Shown: one piece after another, positions 1 to 62,548 of the stretch
Layout of the letters: each line of letters opens with the position of its first letter
How positions within the stretch are numbered: the first letter of the stretch is position 1
NCBI GenBank assembly: GCA_051294375.1
Contig: CM119264.1
Span: forward strand, 17,248,278-17,312,277
DNA from: Paraspadella gotoi
Taxonomy: Eukaryota; Chaetognatha
Length of the DNA: 64,000 bases
Direction of reading: 5' to 3'
Made by a program: the position numbers and the translations under genes
The notes under the pieces: generated by a model
What the model was told of the DNA's origin: nothing
Database searches by the model: none
What the model saw: only the letters and a program-made list of their open reading frames with translations

Positions 1-319
1 AGGCGCTATCGTTTGCGAAGAGAAGACTAATAAAAGCGTTTGGTCTCGTCGCCCCGATTTGGACCAATTTTCCCCTTTAAACCAAAAATCTGCACTCTTC
101 AAAACTTTTAACGTATATTTACTTAGTATATTATTTAGTCAATCGCAAAATGGATCATTCAACGACGTCGAACTAATTCAACCCAACCCAACTCAACCCC
201 ATCTCTTAATCCGCCAACCAACGCCACACCTCGTAAATCGCGCCACGTTTTTGCGATTTCCGCCCACCGCAAACGAGATCGGAGGCGCCGAGAAGATAAT
301 CACTTCCTCCGCGCTTGCA

Positions 320-424
<105 letters not shown>

Positions 425-1260
425 AAAATTATTAAAAAAATCGCATCAAGACTGTTGAATACTGAATTATATTTTTTTTTCAAAGTTGCTTCCTAATATT
501 AAGATTTAAATCTGGAATTCATTTTCAAATTAAAAAATTATGAATCATATATTTTTTTAGTTGTGTTGAGTCGTTAGGAAAGTTAGATAGAAAAGTTTTG
601 AAAAGTTACGAAAGTTCTACTTGCCAACCCCAAATTCCTTAGTTAATGTTCTATCTCTCATTCTATGGTTATCCGAAATTTGCAAATTAGTTTCGTCGCT
701 TCGTTTCGCCCGTTTAACCGCAATTCGTCATTTGGCTCGCGTTGCGTCACGGAACGTGGGCGCGACAGAAATCTTTGACAAAAGACGTGTCGAAAATTGC
801 GAAATGCCAGGTCTATTAAAAATTTGTCTTGATCGTAACTTGAGAATTCCCTCTTCTCAAAGTTAAAAGTGGATTCTGACAATTAGACGATTTAGAGAAA
901 TAGTTCTTTGTTGTAGTTTGAAGTAGTTTTTTTGCATTGAATTTGAAACTAAAATTGATTAAAATTCTGCGCACTGTAGTTTCTGGTATGCAAGGTAAGA
1001 AAACAATTTTAACGTCATATCAAAACAAACAAAACAAAAAAAGGCAATGCTGCACTGCAAGATAATTCCCGGTAAAACTAGAGCGGCTCCAGCGCAATGA
1101 AAACTCCGGCAGAATGACGCGATGCAACTAAAACCGCAACAGAATTGAGGTTTGCAAAGAAGCAACGAGCCTTGCGAGGCGCAAATTAAAGAATCCTTTG
1201 CCGTTGGCCTCCAAAAACCAAAGTCCCTAATGATGCCGTTGTTCGGTGCCGCGGAAAGAA

Positions 1261-1373
1261 GCAGGAGATAGGAGCAGGGTGCTGAGGGTGGAAATGGGGC
1301 GTTTCATCAAAGCTGGAAAAAGTAGGGTAAAAGAAAGCAGGAGATAGGAGCAGGGTGCTGAGGGTGGAAGTGG
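1261..1373 (+). repeat. 76-bp minisatellite, about 1.5 units
   Basis: GCAGGAGATAGGAGCAGG starts at 1261 and again at 1337 (period 76), each followed by GTGCTGAGGGTGG. Confidence 0.75.
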
Positions 1374-2689
1374 CACAGTGATCGAAATGAGGTTTTTTTC
1401 TCAGAAAAACTATGCCAATCGTGCAATTAGTTGATTTTTAGTAGGTTGTTATATATGTAAGTAAGTTATATTTAAAAAACTTTATTCGTTACCTTATAAA
1501 ATGGTAAATATGTTTGTATGATTTTTTAAATTTGGTAAAAAGAGAAAATAATTCTACCATGGTTTTTTTGATCATTTCCAGAATTTTTTTTAAATAAAAC
1601 AGTAAAAGACGATTCTAACACTAAATTTCGTATTGAATTAATCAAGTATCTAAATGTTTTTTAGTTTCCATCACAGCTTTCCAGTTTTAAAAATTATTTT
1701 AAATTTCCTTCCACAAAAAAATTTCATGGCCTTATAAATTAGGCGTCATCATAAAAACATGCAATAAAGAGTATTATGGAATTGATGATAAGAAATATGA
1801 TATAAGATGATTCGCACCCACAAGCAACTCAGGATCCCTCAAACCCTTGTCGAAGCAAAGATTTCGTCGAACTGCGATCGCGCGATCTCTCTCGAGATTT
1901 TGTCGCGCGATTTCTTGCGATCGTCGTGTGAAGACATTATGACGAGCGTGAGAATTAAAGTTCGATATGAAAAAGTAGTCATATCGAAGGAAAGTCCGAT
2001 AATATCGAAAAAAGCGCTAAAAATAAGCGAAAGCAACCTGATCACATTGAGCGCGAAAAATAAAGTGACGCGTCCCCGCGCAGCAGCACTTCGACAGAGT
2101 CATTATTTGCTCTTTTTTTTCTCTGTGTTATAATTGTTCTAGTTAAGAACTAAGGTTTTTTTTTTTTTAAAATTAAAAATTTCTTTTTAAAAGAATGTTG
2201 TACAAAATAAATTAGTTGTATCGAATTTTGTAAAAAAAATTATTTCAAAAGTCATTTGGTTATAACTAACCATGCCGGACACGGCGGACAAAAAGTCAAA
2301 TATGGGAGCTTCCTGATATGATGAATCATTAAATGCAGTGGAAATGGCCGTGCTTCCGCGTGCTTCCATATAGACTTTAGGCTAGTATTTGAAAACTTAT
2401 AATACAGTAAAATGCTGTTCAAGCAATTTATAATTCAGTCCATGCAAACTATCCAGTTATTGACAATGAGTAAAAAAAAAATTAGGTTTTTATTGTTAAA
2501 TGTCTACAAATAACAAAACAAAGTGAGCTCCAAAAAAGAAAAGCCTTATATCTCCGATATGAATAATTTTTACAACCCGATATCATAAGACAGTGTTCTT
2601 GTGATACACCTGGACGGATTAAACGAAAATTATTAACATATAGATGTACGCACCTTTTTCCGAGTAAAAAAAAATATTTCGATGACTGT

Positions 2690-2815
2690 GAAGTGGGGCG
2701 TTTTCATCAAAGCTGGAAAAAAGGGATAAAAGAAGCAGGAGATAGGAGCAGGGTGCTGAGGGTGGAAGTGGGGGCGTTTCATCAAAGCTGGAAAAGTGGG
2801 GTGAAGGAAGAAGGT
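2690..2815 (+). repeat. second block of the 76-bp minisatellite
   Basis: The same unit (GTGGGGCGTTTTCATCAAAG ... GCAGGAGATAGGAGCAGG ...) occurs here about 1.4 kb from the first block, and again in copy B at about 15535-15660. Confidence 0.75.
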
Positions 2816-4728
2816 TAGAGCGAAAGGTGGTATATATGAAGAAAGATGCTTGCGTTAACGATACATACGGCTTATTCAAGTCAGAATAAATATAAAAATA
2901 TAAACAGCAGTATCGTATTTTGCGAAGTTGGCGCAAGAGTAGTTTCCGTCTTGATGGGCTCGAGACGAAACAGGCCTAAATTTCAGACGCTTCGGGGCCT
3001 TGGAGATTGGGCGCCCGCGCTTCTTTTTTCCAACCCTCGTCTTCTTAGGGATTTCATCCGCATTTTCCGTCTAAAAATAATATCCACTTTCCTAATTTTA
3101 ATATTTCCTCATAACCACGAGGTCGTCTTCGGCATTGAACTTTATTTCCGAATTCTAATCAAAGCCTTCGCGTCCTAACTGCTGGTTAATAACTAGTATA
3201 TACGCTTGGACCGCTCCGGCCCACCCTCTCTCCACCCCTTTCTCACGCTGCCGCATTCCCACATTTGCAAAACACGTCGCCGTCTCACCGGAGCTGAGCT
3301 GAGGCTAATTTTCACATTCTTCCCTAATCGTGTCATCTCCCTTTGCCTTTCATCTCGCATCCTCCTCCTCCTCCTCGCCAATACTCTTCCTCCTCCTTCT
3401 CTTCCGTCCCCTCCTCCTCCTCTTATCCTCGACATCCTCCCGTTCCTTCCCCCTCCTCTATCTCGGGCTTCATTGTGGTTCTCTATTGTTATACATCAGC
3501 CAGCATGATGAGATACACAGAGAGAGAACCTGAAACAGAAAGAAAAGGGAAAAGGGGGGAAAGAGAAGAAAAAAAAATTCTCGTTTGAAAATATAAAAGA
3601 ACGAGCGAGCTAAGTTTCTGTAGATGAACGGTTTAAAAAAAAAAAAAGAAAATGAATTTTTATTCTTTGATAACGCAGTGACAGATCAATTGATTAAAAT
3701 TTAGGAACAAGCAAACTTAAAAAAGCAACTTGAAAACATTTAAAACCAGAGTAAAAAAGTCCAAGTTTTTTGTTATGATCACTAATATAGTTAGTATTAA
3801 ATTATTCATTTTGAAACTCGGAATGGTATATTGTTTTATGACCTTTGGTTTGAGTGATTTCTCCCGATTCCATCCGTGTATATTGCATATATTGAAATTG
3901 AAATTAACAAACTTTTTAAAACAAATTTTTATATGGCGTAAATAAAAGTATAAAACTATAAATTCTATCCGACTGAAAAGATACATAACAGAAAAGACAA
4001 GAGAAAGACGTAGACTCTCATATTTTCAGCCGAAGGCAGGAACTGAGTAAAAGAGAAAGAAAGAAAATGGGATAGATGGATAGAGTCAGACACGCCGACA
4101 GAGCGAGAGGGAGACGGAGACAAAAAGCGCGAGAGGGAGCGAAAAACGCGGCGTGAAGGGAAAGACGGGGGGAAGGGGGGGGGGTAATCACCGGCTGAAA
4201 ACCGGAGCGAGGGAACATCAACGACGCAGCCACAGACCCATAACCAAGAAGATGGCGACATGAATGTTTTTCGAAGAAAGGACCGAGAGAAAGAGGATGA
4301 GGAAGAGGAGGAGGAGAAAGAGGTGGAAGGAGGAGGAGACTAAGGAGGAGAAAGGGGAGGGAAAAGGGTGGAGGGGGCGGGTATGAGTAAGACGAGATTG
4401 AGAGAGCGTGTCTCAGTCGGAAACGAGGATTCGATCCAATTTCCCAAAGCCAAAAAAGGTTTACGTTTTTTTTTTACTTAAAAAAAAATTGTTAAAAAAG
4501 AATTTGAGAATTTGTTTTTATTTTATCAAGTGAGACCTGGAAAAGAGAGAGGTAAAAGTAAGAGAAAAATCTTTGGAAAAATGAGAAGCATGAAAGAAAA
4601 AATGGCGAAAGAAAAAATCAAAGAAAGGATGAAAGAAAAAATAAAGAGAGAAAGAAAGAGAGAAAGGAAGAGTTAAAAAAGAAGTAAAAAAACTGAAAAA
4701 AAAACTCAAAGAAAGAATCAAAGAAAGA

Positions 4729-4732
4729 AATA

Positions 4733-4804
<72 letters not shown>

Positions 4805-4824
4805 AAAAAAGAAATAAAGAAAAA

Positions 4825-4856
<32 letters not shown>

Positions 4857-4858
4857 AA
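4729..4858 (+). repeat. (AAAG)n tract, copy A
   Basis: Nearly pure AAAG tetranucleotide repeat inside a longer purine-rich block (about 4250-4890). The copy B equivalent near 17565-17660 is shorter. Confidence 0.95.
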
Positions 4859-5727
4859 AGAAGAGAAAAAGTAAAAAAAGATAAGCAAGAGAGGAAAAAG
4901 GTTTTAGTAATTCCAGCAGACGATTAGATGTCGTTTTGGGGCCTTTGAGTCGCGCTCCTCGTCTCGATGTTCATTTGTGCGGCGGAGGAGGAAAAAGATT
5001 TTTAAAAGAAGGCGGGAAAACATTTGGCGCCGGAAGCGAGAAACGTCGGTAGCGGCGGAGGAGGCTTATTTCGGCGGCGCGACCGGCGTCGTCCCCATTT
5101 CTCGTTAATTTCGGAGTCGTCCGTGGCTGCACTTACTACTTTACACATCATCATCATCATCATCAGCAGAATCATCATCATCCTCGAAGTCGTCGTCTTA
5201 GTCGTCGTCGTCGTCGTCTACGATGTAATAATTGTTTTAAAGCATTAAAAGACCAATGTCCAATGACTCTTCCGTCCGCCGACATCTCTTTTCAAAAACT
5301 AGTCGGCCACGCATTGCATTAGTCTCCTTACTAATGGCATGAGCTTGGGATTTCTTTTGAATATGGAGCAAAAAATTATAACATAAATATACTAAGAGGA
5401 AACACTAGTCAAAAGTTCTCAGCCATTAAATCGGGTACCGATCTGGTTGTTTGTTAAAAAGGAAATCGGAGTTTGGATGATGCTCATCCTCTTTCGCTCT
5501 TAACCCAAGGGAAGAAGTTAAATGCAGTTTTCTTGGTTTTGTATTCATGATCTCCCGAAGATTTCTTCAATTTTTTTTTTCAGAAAAATTATCTGGCGCG
5601 CACATTTAACTTTTCCGCGAGACGAACCACGATGAAGCATGAAAGATTTCACGCGAGAATTTTGAATTATGACCCATAATTAATCACACTTTATTCTCCG
5701 TGTATTCACTTCCGATTTCGTTAAGAG

Positions 5728-5729
<2 letters not shown>

Positions 5730-5817
<88 letters not shown>

Positions 5818-5847
5818 CTCTTTTTCTCTCTCTCTCTCTCTCTCTCT
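5730..5847 (+). repeat. (CT)n tract
   Basis: Interrupted CT dinucleotide run; the copy B equivalent is 18549-18640. Confidence 0.95.
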
Positions 5848-7220
5848 TCCTCCTTTTCCCACGATTCATTAATCTTCCTCCTTTTGTGATATATTAGCTT
5901 CGCTCTTTCGCTGCCAAGTAATGATTTCCTTCTGATTCGCCGGTGATGAGCCTAAAACTGGAATTCTGTTTCGACACGAGCCGCAATTAGTCAAACGAGC
6001 TGGTGGCTCTTGCCTTCCTTCCTTGCCTCACGGTTCATTTATTTTGTTTGTATATTTCGGTTTTCATTTAAAGTTCAGGCCTCTTATTTTCCTATTAAAT
6101 GTAATATTTTTTTAAAAATATTTTTGAGCTTGATTAGCAGTTATAAAGAAAAATTCCCCTAATCTATTATTATTTGATAATTTTCGAAATCTGAATTAAA
6201 TAGGCGTTTTGATTGATCATAATTTACACGATATTTATTTTGACGAATTAAGAGTGATTTCACGAATGGGTACAACGGAATAAATGAGTAATACTTCCAA
6301 AATTAAAGAAAAAATTGCAAAAAAAAAAAAAAAAAAAAAAATATGTATGATCACAAATTTTTTTATTAAAAAATTCGACACGAAAAAAAAACTTTGTTTC
6401 TTTCGACATTTTATGCAAACAAGGACTACAAATAAGAAAAAAACATTTCAGTTTTATCCAAGGTTTTATAAAAGTGTAAACCTATGACGTGGCTTCATCG
6501 CGAATAATCTTTTTTTTAAATTTCTAATCGTCACCGATTTAAAAAAAAAAGACAAATTCTTTGTCATCTTGTTTGCAAACAAAGGGTTTCAATTCGATGT
6601 CTCTTTTTCGTCCATAGAAGGTATGAATTACATCCCTCTTATGTAACACGAGACGCGTCTAGCTTGGACCGAGTCGTGGAGTACTATGTTTTTTAGCATA
6701 CCAACAAATTCGGATGACACCGTCGCGTATTCATTTCATGTAAAAAAGTTGGAGCCATTCTTTTTCTTTAATTATTATTTTTTTTTATCCGAAATACTCA
6801 GAACGATAAACCTTGCCCCGTCAAGACAACAAACAGTTGTGTGCTTTATTGTACAAATGATACGTCGTTTCGAAAAATCATGTACCCCCCTTGTTGGCTT
6901 ATTTATCACGTATTTGTCGTTTCGTTAGTAGTTCATCTACAATTATACAAATACATCGTGTGTGGCTCTTAGCTTTTAAGTACATACAAATAATAACATT
7001 ATCAATGACTTCGTTAGTAAATGTATGGATGACCAGTATTTAATTCATAATTTTGTTTCCAACAACGACAAGAGTATTCCTAAAAGAAGAGTCTGACATA
7101 AATATTTCGCTAATTCTAGAATCGGGAAAAAAAATTACGATAAAAATGTCCTACCAAACCCCGATTTTTTAAAGCTTCAAAATGTTTTTATCAAGCATCC
7201 CCCAAGCTTTCACCGCCCGC

Positions 7221-55876
<48,656 letters not shown>

Positions 55877-56320
55877 GAGCTTCGATCCTCACTTTCCCCT
55901 GTTTTTTTCCCCGAGAAAGTCTTTTTCCGTCTCTGGCTCACGACCGGCGAATCGGCGACCAGTTTTTAGCGGCAAAAATCCCACTGTTTTTTTTGTTTTT
56001 TTTTGACAAATCGATTCTTAGGTTTTACATGACGAAAAAAAAAACACAAAGAATTTCCTTTAGTTTTTATAGTTTTTGTTTCTTTTTTTGGCGTTTTCGG
56101 TCACGCAATGTTTTATGGGGGACAAGGGGGGGGGGACGGAGAAGCGAGTTTTCTTTTTAACGATCCTTCGTAAGGAGGAAAGCTTTACTTAGTTTCGTCG
56201 TTCATTATTTCCCCAAGACGAATCAAAATGAGAGCGAGAGGAAATGAGAGGAAACAACGAAGGGATTGATTTCTGCAGTTTGATAAATATCGTAGCGAAA
56301 GAGATTATTTTCTTCTTTTT

Positions 56321-56328
56321 TTTATATA
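56321..56328 (-). promoter_or_regulatory. possible TATA box upstream of Sp6-9 exon 1
   Basis: TATATAAA followed by an A-run on the minus strand, about 445 nt upstream of the proposed ATG. The position is compatible with a 5' UTR of about 400 nt. No clear initiator was found, and AT-rich matches like this are common by chance. Confidence 0.2.
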
Positions 56329-56994
56329 TGTGGCGTCGGCAGAGAGCGGGTTTTGGTCGTTCGTCGAGAGTTCGTATGTCAATATTACTTTGATATTAAC
56401 AAAAATAACTAGTACAAAAGGGAAAACAAAAACCGCTTATCCGATTTCGCTGGCGACGTTTTTTTTTTAAGGTCCCCTGAACAGAGTATGGAAAAAACCG
56501 AAAGGAGGGTGAGGAGGAGGAGGAGGAGGAGAATGAGGAGGCGTTCGAAAGAGGAAGAGGAGGAGAAAGGGACGAGGAAGAACCACGATGACATCGACGA
56601 CAATTACAGTTCCTCCTCTTCCTTTCGGCTCCTCCGCCTCCTCCGCCTCCGTCGCCGGCCTCTTCCTCTTCCTCCTTTCGTCCTCTACGTCTTTTTCATC
56701 GCTGTAATCGACGGATTCGTCGTCGTCGTTTTCGTCGTCGTCGTCGTCATCGGCCACTCGAGTCCCGAAAGGAAGGCTTCGTCCCAACGCCGAGACGCTC
56801 GTTAGGACGACAAAGAGGAAGAACAAAAAGGTCCCATCGTGAACATCATGGTCGTCGTCGTCGTCGTCGTCTTCGTCGATTTTTTGTTCTCCTCCTCCTC
56901 TTCTTCCTCTCCATTCTCTACTTCCTCCTTTCACCGTCATCTCATTCTAAAACTGTCATCCTCTCGCTGCGCGGGCGGCGCTGGGGGTGTCGAA

Positions 56995-57030
56995 GGGGTG
57001 TTCCGACCGCTGGAGTGGAAGGAACACCCC
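56995..57030. other. perfect 10-bp inverted repeat (hairpin) upstream of Sp6-9
   Basis: GGGGTGTTCC (56995-57004) and GGAACACCCC (57021-57030) are exact reverse complements separated by 16 nt. It lies about 1.1 kb upstream of the exon-1 ATG in a GC-richer patch. It could be a structured 5' UTR/promoter element or a dimer-factor site; function unknown. Confidence 0.5.
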
Positions 57031-57954
57031 CAGAGGCGGGCGACGCCCACAAACACACGGATTCTCTCTCTCCCCGATTAGAAAACGGCCTCTCTCTCTC
57101 TCTCTGCCTCTCACTCTCTCTTTTTTTTTTATCACCGATTTTTATTTCCGCGTTGTTTTTTTGTTGATGTGAGACGTTTTGATTTTCACGATCGGAAGAG
57201 TGAGTCGAGCTAAACAGGAATTGCGCGATTTTTTTTTTAAATATTAATTGGAGGAATCCTGAATGAATGGTCGGTTTTAATTGCGTTCAGTTAGATTCCA
57301 ATCGACGCCTTATAAATCCTTTCTCATTGGCATCGTTTCAACGTTAAAGTGAGAATGGTTCGACCGTAATGACTCGTTAGGTTTTGTGAAACTCCATTGC
57401 GGACAAATAGAATATCGAAGGTATCGGCATTCACGCACGCATTACCACAGGCATTCACGTATTTCTTCGGAGTCGACTTTTCATGGTGCCTTTTCTATGT
57501 CGCGTCTCCGTTTCACTTTTAGTCATATGATTTAATGTTAATTACTTGTGGCAACTCAAATAAATGCTATAAATAAATTAGAAATCATTCACTAAATTTG
57601 AATGAGAAAATGAAAGAAATACGCAATATGCCGGAGTGTGGAATGGGGCATAAATAAGTATGGTAAATAGGGCGTCTACACCACCGCATAATTTGATAAA
57701 AAAATTGATAAATTTTGGGCTTAGTGAATATTGATTAAAGATGGAATGAGATATATCCCCCGTATATTCGAAATATTTTATAATATTTTAATTTATGAAT
57801 AAATCTCTATTTTTGGCATCACTCACAATTGCACAATAAAAACTTGTTTCTATAAAGGGTAATTCCTTCTCCCTCTATCTATATATTTCTCTCTCTCCTT
57901 TTCTCTCTCTATCTCTCTCTCCCTTCGTTCTATCCCTCCATATCGCTGGGCGGT

Positions 57955-58045
57955 AGGGGTGTGTCCGTGGGAGTGAGTGGGTGGGCGATGGGTGTGGACG
58001 TGGGAGTGGCAAAAGGTGTGGCAATGGGTGTGGCCGAAGACGCGG
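57955..58045 (+). repeat. GT/G-rich degenerate minisatellite
   Basis: Repeated GGTGTGG, GTGGGAGTGG and GGGCGATGGGTGTGG-like words; strongly G-rich on the plus strand. Confidence 0.55.
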
Positions 58046-58382
58046 AAAACGAGCCTTGTTTATATCGAGAGCAGATGCGGGCAAATGGTTGCAGATGGCG
58101 CAATTGCCTAGGCAGTCATTCACCTTCTATTTCTTTCTTCTATTTTTTTTTATCTTCGTTATTTTCTCTTTTTTTTATCGCATTTGTCTCGCTTTTGTTT
58201 TTATGTTCAAGTATCTTAGAATCCTTTGAATAAAGGGCAAACTTAATTTGAATAAGTCTTCTAAGCATGTACTTATATTAACTTTTTGCACATTGAATCC
58301 AATCACTTAAAAGAAAAACTGAAAATTTCGTTCCTCAGTTTCAAAATGTCTCCGTTCACGGTTTCGTTGGCCTTCTCTCTCT

Positions 58383-58401
58383 CTCTCTCTCTTTTCTTTC
58401 T

Positions 58402-58462
<61 letters not shown>

Positions 58463-58473
58463 TTCTTTCTATA

Positions 58474-58562
<89 letters not shown>

Positions 58563-58571
58563 CTCTCTCTC
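58383..58571 (+). repeat. compound (CTTT)n-(CT)n microsatellite
   Basis: CTTT repeat to about 58460, then CT from 58477, with CTAT variants near the end. Confidence 0.96.
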
Positions 58572-58830
58572 AAATTCTCCATCCCGACTCGCTTCCATCC
58601 ATCCCCATTCCGGAGGAAAACAAACCCCCCGGCTCCCGGTTTTCTCTCGACGAAAACCTTTTTGCTCCTTTTCAGCGCAAAATTGTCTAAGACGCAGACT
58701 CCGGAAATGGCTTTTGACTCGATTGCGTCTCCGCGTCTCACCGTCATGGTTTCCGGCGCGAGGGGGCAGGGGGGAGCGGGGGTGGAGGAGAAGTCTGGGT
58801 GATTTGTGAGAGGGTGAGTCTTGAATTGTG

Positions 58831-58896
<66 letters not shown>

Positions 58897-59639
58897 CCGA
58901 GTTCACCGCCGGTAAAAATTTTTCACGTGTTTGGGAGTTTCTAATCAAAGAAGAGAGAGCGAGATCACGACGGGCGGTCTGAAGGACGCGTTGGCAAAGA
59001 GGGTTGTGCTGTGGAGCTGGGAGTGGAGACTAAGATGAGCTCTCGGATCTTTTTAAGGGATTTTTCATAGTAAAGAATTCTATAAGATTTTCTTAGATTA
59101 ATGTTTTAATTACTAAAAGGCATCAAGTTTAAAGAAAAATATATTTATATTTTTTAAACTTGAAGCTTTTTTGTAATTATAAGAGAAAGGATATTAATGA
59201 TATTAATGATATTAAATAGACCAATTTCATAGAGAAAATATATAAAAAGACGAATGAAAAAAATACGAAAAGGAAGAAAAAAAAGAGAAGGAAGAGAAAA
59301 CTGTTAGCCTTCAAGCGTCGCTGGATGGTGATTTCGACGTGGGAGGGAGGAGGCGGACTTAGACGAGAAGAAAAGAGGAGGGAACGAGGAGGTGAAGGAG
59401 GAAAGAGAAAAAGAGGAAATGGAAGGAAAGGAAAGTAGGAGGTGGAGAGCGAAAAGGAAAATGGGAAAAAGGTAGAAGATGTAAAGTATTAAAGAGGAGA
59501 GTCGTTTTGGGAAAATGGCGGAAAAATAGTTGAAAAGATTTCGGAGTAAAGAAGCGTAATCAGTGAAAAAAAGACGAATGAAGAAAAGTTAAAACGAAGA
59601 CAGAATGATGATAAAAATGAAGAGAAGCGAGAAGCGAGA

Positions 59640-59725
59640 AGGAAACCGAGGAAGGAAAAGGAGGAAACTGAGGAAGGAAAAGAAGGAAACAGAGGAAGGA
59701 AATGAAGGAAATAGAAAAAGGAAAA
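59640..59725 (+). repeat. purine minisatellite
   Basis: About four degenerate units of GAGGAAGGAAAAGAAGGAAA inside a longer purine-rich block (59270-59760). Confidence 0.65.
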
Positions 59726-59933
59726 GAAGGGAGGAAGTCACTAATGACGATGATTAGAAGGTCGACTCGGACCGGGAATCTGATGAAGACGTAGACTCGG
59801 TCAGCGTGGGCGTGGGCAACGACGACGCCGACGTTGATGATGATGAAGACGCCTATCCGGTCATCGTGGGCGGTAACGGAGATGAGAAAGGGGAAAAATT
59901 GAAAAGTGTTTTTTTCGAGGGAAGGAGAAGGAA

Positions 59934-59972
<39 letters not shown>

Positions 59973-61065
59973 CCTCCGTGATTTAGACGCTAACGCAAAC
60001 CACGTGTTGTTCATCGTTTGCTCGTTGACATTCGTGGGCGAAGGAGTTTTGAAAGAGTGAGACGGGTTCGTCATGGACGGCGAATCTCAAGATCATTTTT
60101 GTGTATCACGTTTCCGACTTTAGAACTGGGAATTCACGTTGAGATAATAGACTTGGGAATACTGCGTGCCAGGTTTAGAAGGCATGACCCTACAGCATAA
60201 CATAAATCTCGTTCTCGAATTTATTTCCGATTTCAAAGAGGGCGTTTCAAAAGATTCTGGCGCCTCTTCTCGAGTGGCGCCGCCGAACGCGAGTTTACGT
60301 CACGCAACATTTCCGACTTGAAATTTTTAAGTCTTGAAGAAGAAGAGGGGAGAAAGGAGTTAAAGTAAGAAGAGAGAAATGGAGGAAGGGATAACAATTT
60401 ATACTTTTAGAAAATGAAACCCTAATGACAATGACATTGAATATTGGTTTCGGTAACAAAAAGGAAATTTCATTCGTTTTCAAATACTCCTTCTCAAATC
60501 AAAATCCCCCCCATTTTACACCCCGCGCTTTAAAACGACTTTTCCAATTTCCCTTTCCCTCGCGAGTCTTCGAATCCCCCGAACCACTCCGTCCACTCCG
60601 TCCACTCCCTCCGGTTTATCCCTCGCGACCGCGAATTTCGGGTGGAAACGAACAAAAGCGAGAATTTTTTTTAGTTTTTCTTTTTTTTTTTTCGGTGAAT
60701 TATGCGCAAAGAGAATCGTTTTTGCGGCGTCGCCCAAGGTCGAACCTCTGAGCAGACGTTTTTGTCGTCGTTCGTCGTTGTCATCGACGTCGTTATATAT
60801 CTGTGTCAACGTCGTTGTGATGAGATAGCTGTCATTTAAGGCGGAAAGAATTTTGTTTTAGATGCTCGATAATCTAACATTAAATGAGGAAGAAAATAAA
60901 AGGGAAAAAACTGAAAAAAATGAAAAAAGTGAATCTGGGAGTAAGAAATCATGGCAACCGGAGACGGAAAAGCGTTATCCAAAAATTTAGATCGTCGGTC
61001 TTCCTTCCAAAAGCCATCGCCCCTTGGTGGACGTCGGGTCCGCGCGATTTAAGCGTTAGCACTGC

Positions 61066-61133
61066 AAGAAGCCTCGGCACCGCCAGAAGGGTCGGCACCG
61101 CAAGAAGCGTCGACACCGCAAGAAGCGTTGGGG
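61066..61133 (+). repeat. 18-bp minisatellite
   Basis: About four copies of a unit like CACCGCAAGAAGCGTCGG; in one frame it reads as repeats of T-A-R-S-V-G. No coding context is convincing. Confidence 0.7.
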
Positions 61134-61272
61134 ACGGACGCGCGGGTGGATTCGCGAATTCGTGGCTTCAGGGTCAAAGTCGACATCCTTCGAAAAACAT
61201 CTTCATGCATATATGGATTTCTTTCTCTCTTTCTTTTTCTCTTTTTCCTCTCTCTCTTTCTCTGTCTCTGTC

Positions 61273-61339
<67 letters not shown>

Positions 61340-61661
61340 CTCTCTTCTCTCTCTCTCTCTCTCTTCTCTCGTATATATACATATATATATTATATATGTT
61401 GAATGAAGTTAGATTGTAGTACTGATTTTGTTTTACATTATACTTTACATAGTGAACCTTTCCTATTAATAAAAAAATTAATATTAGTTTTACAACTGTT
61501 TAACTTATTAATGTGTTTTTTCGTTGTCGCCAACAACATCTCCTTCGCCGTCGCTAGCTTCCTTTGAAGTCTTCCGCCGCCTAGCGAGAGAAATCGACAG
61601 TGTGAACAACAATAAAACAAAGCAATGAAAACAAAACCTAAACTTTGGAGGCGCCAAAAAC

Positions 61662-61776
<115 letters not shown>

Positions 61777-61971
61777 GGAACGCCTCGCGCAATCTTGAAG
61801 GCTTTATTTTGCGATCATGAAGAAGGAGAGAATCTAGATGGCGACTCGGAAGAAACTATCCCGTTCCAAATGTCATGACACGATTTTTAGACTTGGTGGA
61901 ACAGACCGCCTTTGTGACGTCACTGTCATTAATCATAATCATCTTCGGAATCAACACGCAGCTCTTCTTTT

Positions 61972-62001
<30 letters not shown>
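61972..62001 (+). repeat. (CGT)n trinucleotide tract
   Basis: Ten CGT units. Confidence 0.95.
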
Positions 62002-62003
<2 letters not shown>

Positions 62004-62461
62004 GATCTCCAACTTAACCGATTACAAAGTGGATGTCTAGTTTCGATTCGGTCTCTGCCTTTTGCAGCCGCCGGTTGTTCCTAAAGTTTTTTTACACTTT
62101 CGGGCTACTTGGTTGTGGATATTTTGTTTTGTTTTATTTTGTTTCGTACTGTTGTTTGTACTACCGGTTTTATCGTCGGCGTCGCTGTTCTCAAAGCAAA
62201 AAGAAGTGAATGTTGTTGTTATCGTTTTCGTCTGCTGTTTTTGTTCGCCTCGATTTCTTCCGTTTGTTTTTTCTTGTTTCCATTTGACGCAGTTCGTCGA
62301 TCTCAGCCTCGGGGTCTGGGAAAGACGTCGCCGAGCAAGTCGTCGTCCCCGACGTCATCGTCGTCATCGTCGTCGTCGTCATCACCGTCGTTTTCTTTGG
62401 AAAATTTTTGTTCGAATGGGAATTACGGAGGAGGAAGAGGATCGAAAGGAAGAGCGAGTTG

Positions 62462-62467
<6 letters not shown>

Positions 62468-62544
<77 letters not shown>
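62468..62544 (+). repeat. (CT)n microsatellite
   Basis: 77 bp of pure CT followed by a T-run. Confidence 0.97.

Positions 62545-62548
<4 letters not shown>

Larger units (their letters stand above)
2820..7220. other. 3' flank of Sp6-9, copy A
   Basis: No gene recognised. Holds pyrimidine-rich (3330-3470) and purine-rich (4250-4890) blocks, AAAG and CT tracts and A-runs. The part nearest 7220 is probably Sp6-9 3' UTR. Confidence 0.55.

Noticed and set aside
56467-56940. 157-aa minus-strand ORF with Asp-rich stretches
   Set aside because: Made of degenerate GAC/GAG/GTC repeats open on both strands; no domain, and it lies in the probable upstream region of Sp6-9.
60884-61402. 172-aa plus-strand ORF starting Lys-rich
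   Set aside because: Composed of an A-rich stretch, an 18-bp minisatellite and a CT tract; no recognisable protein and no good splice context.
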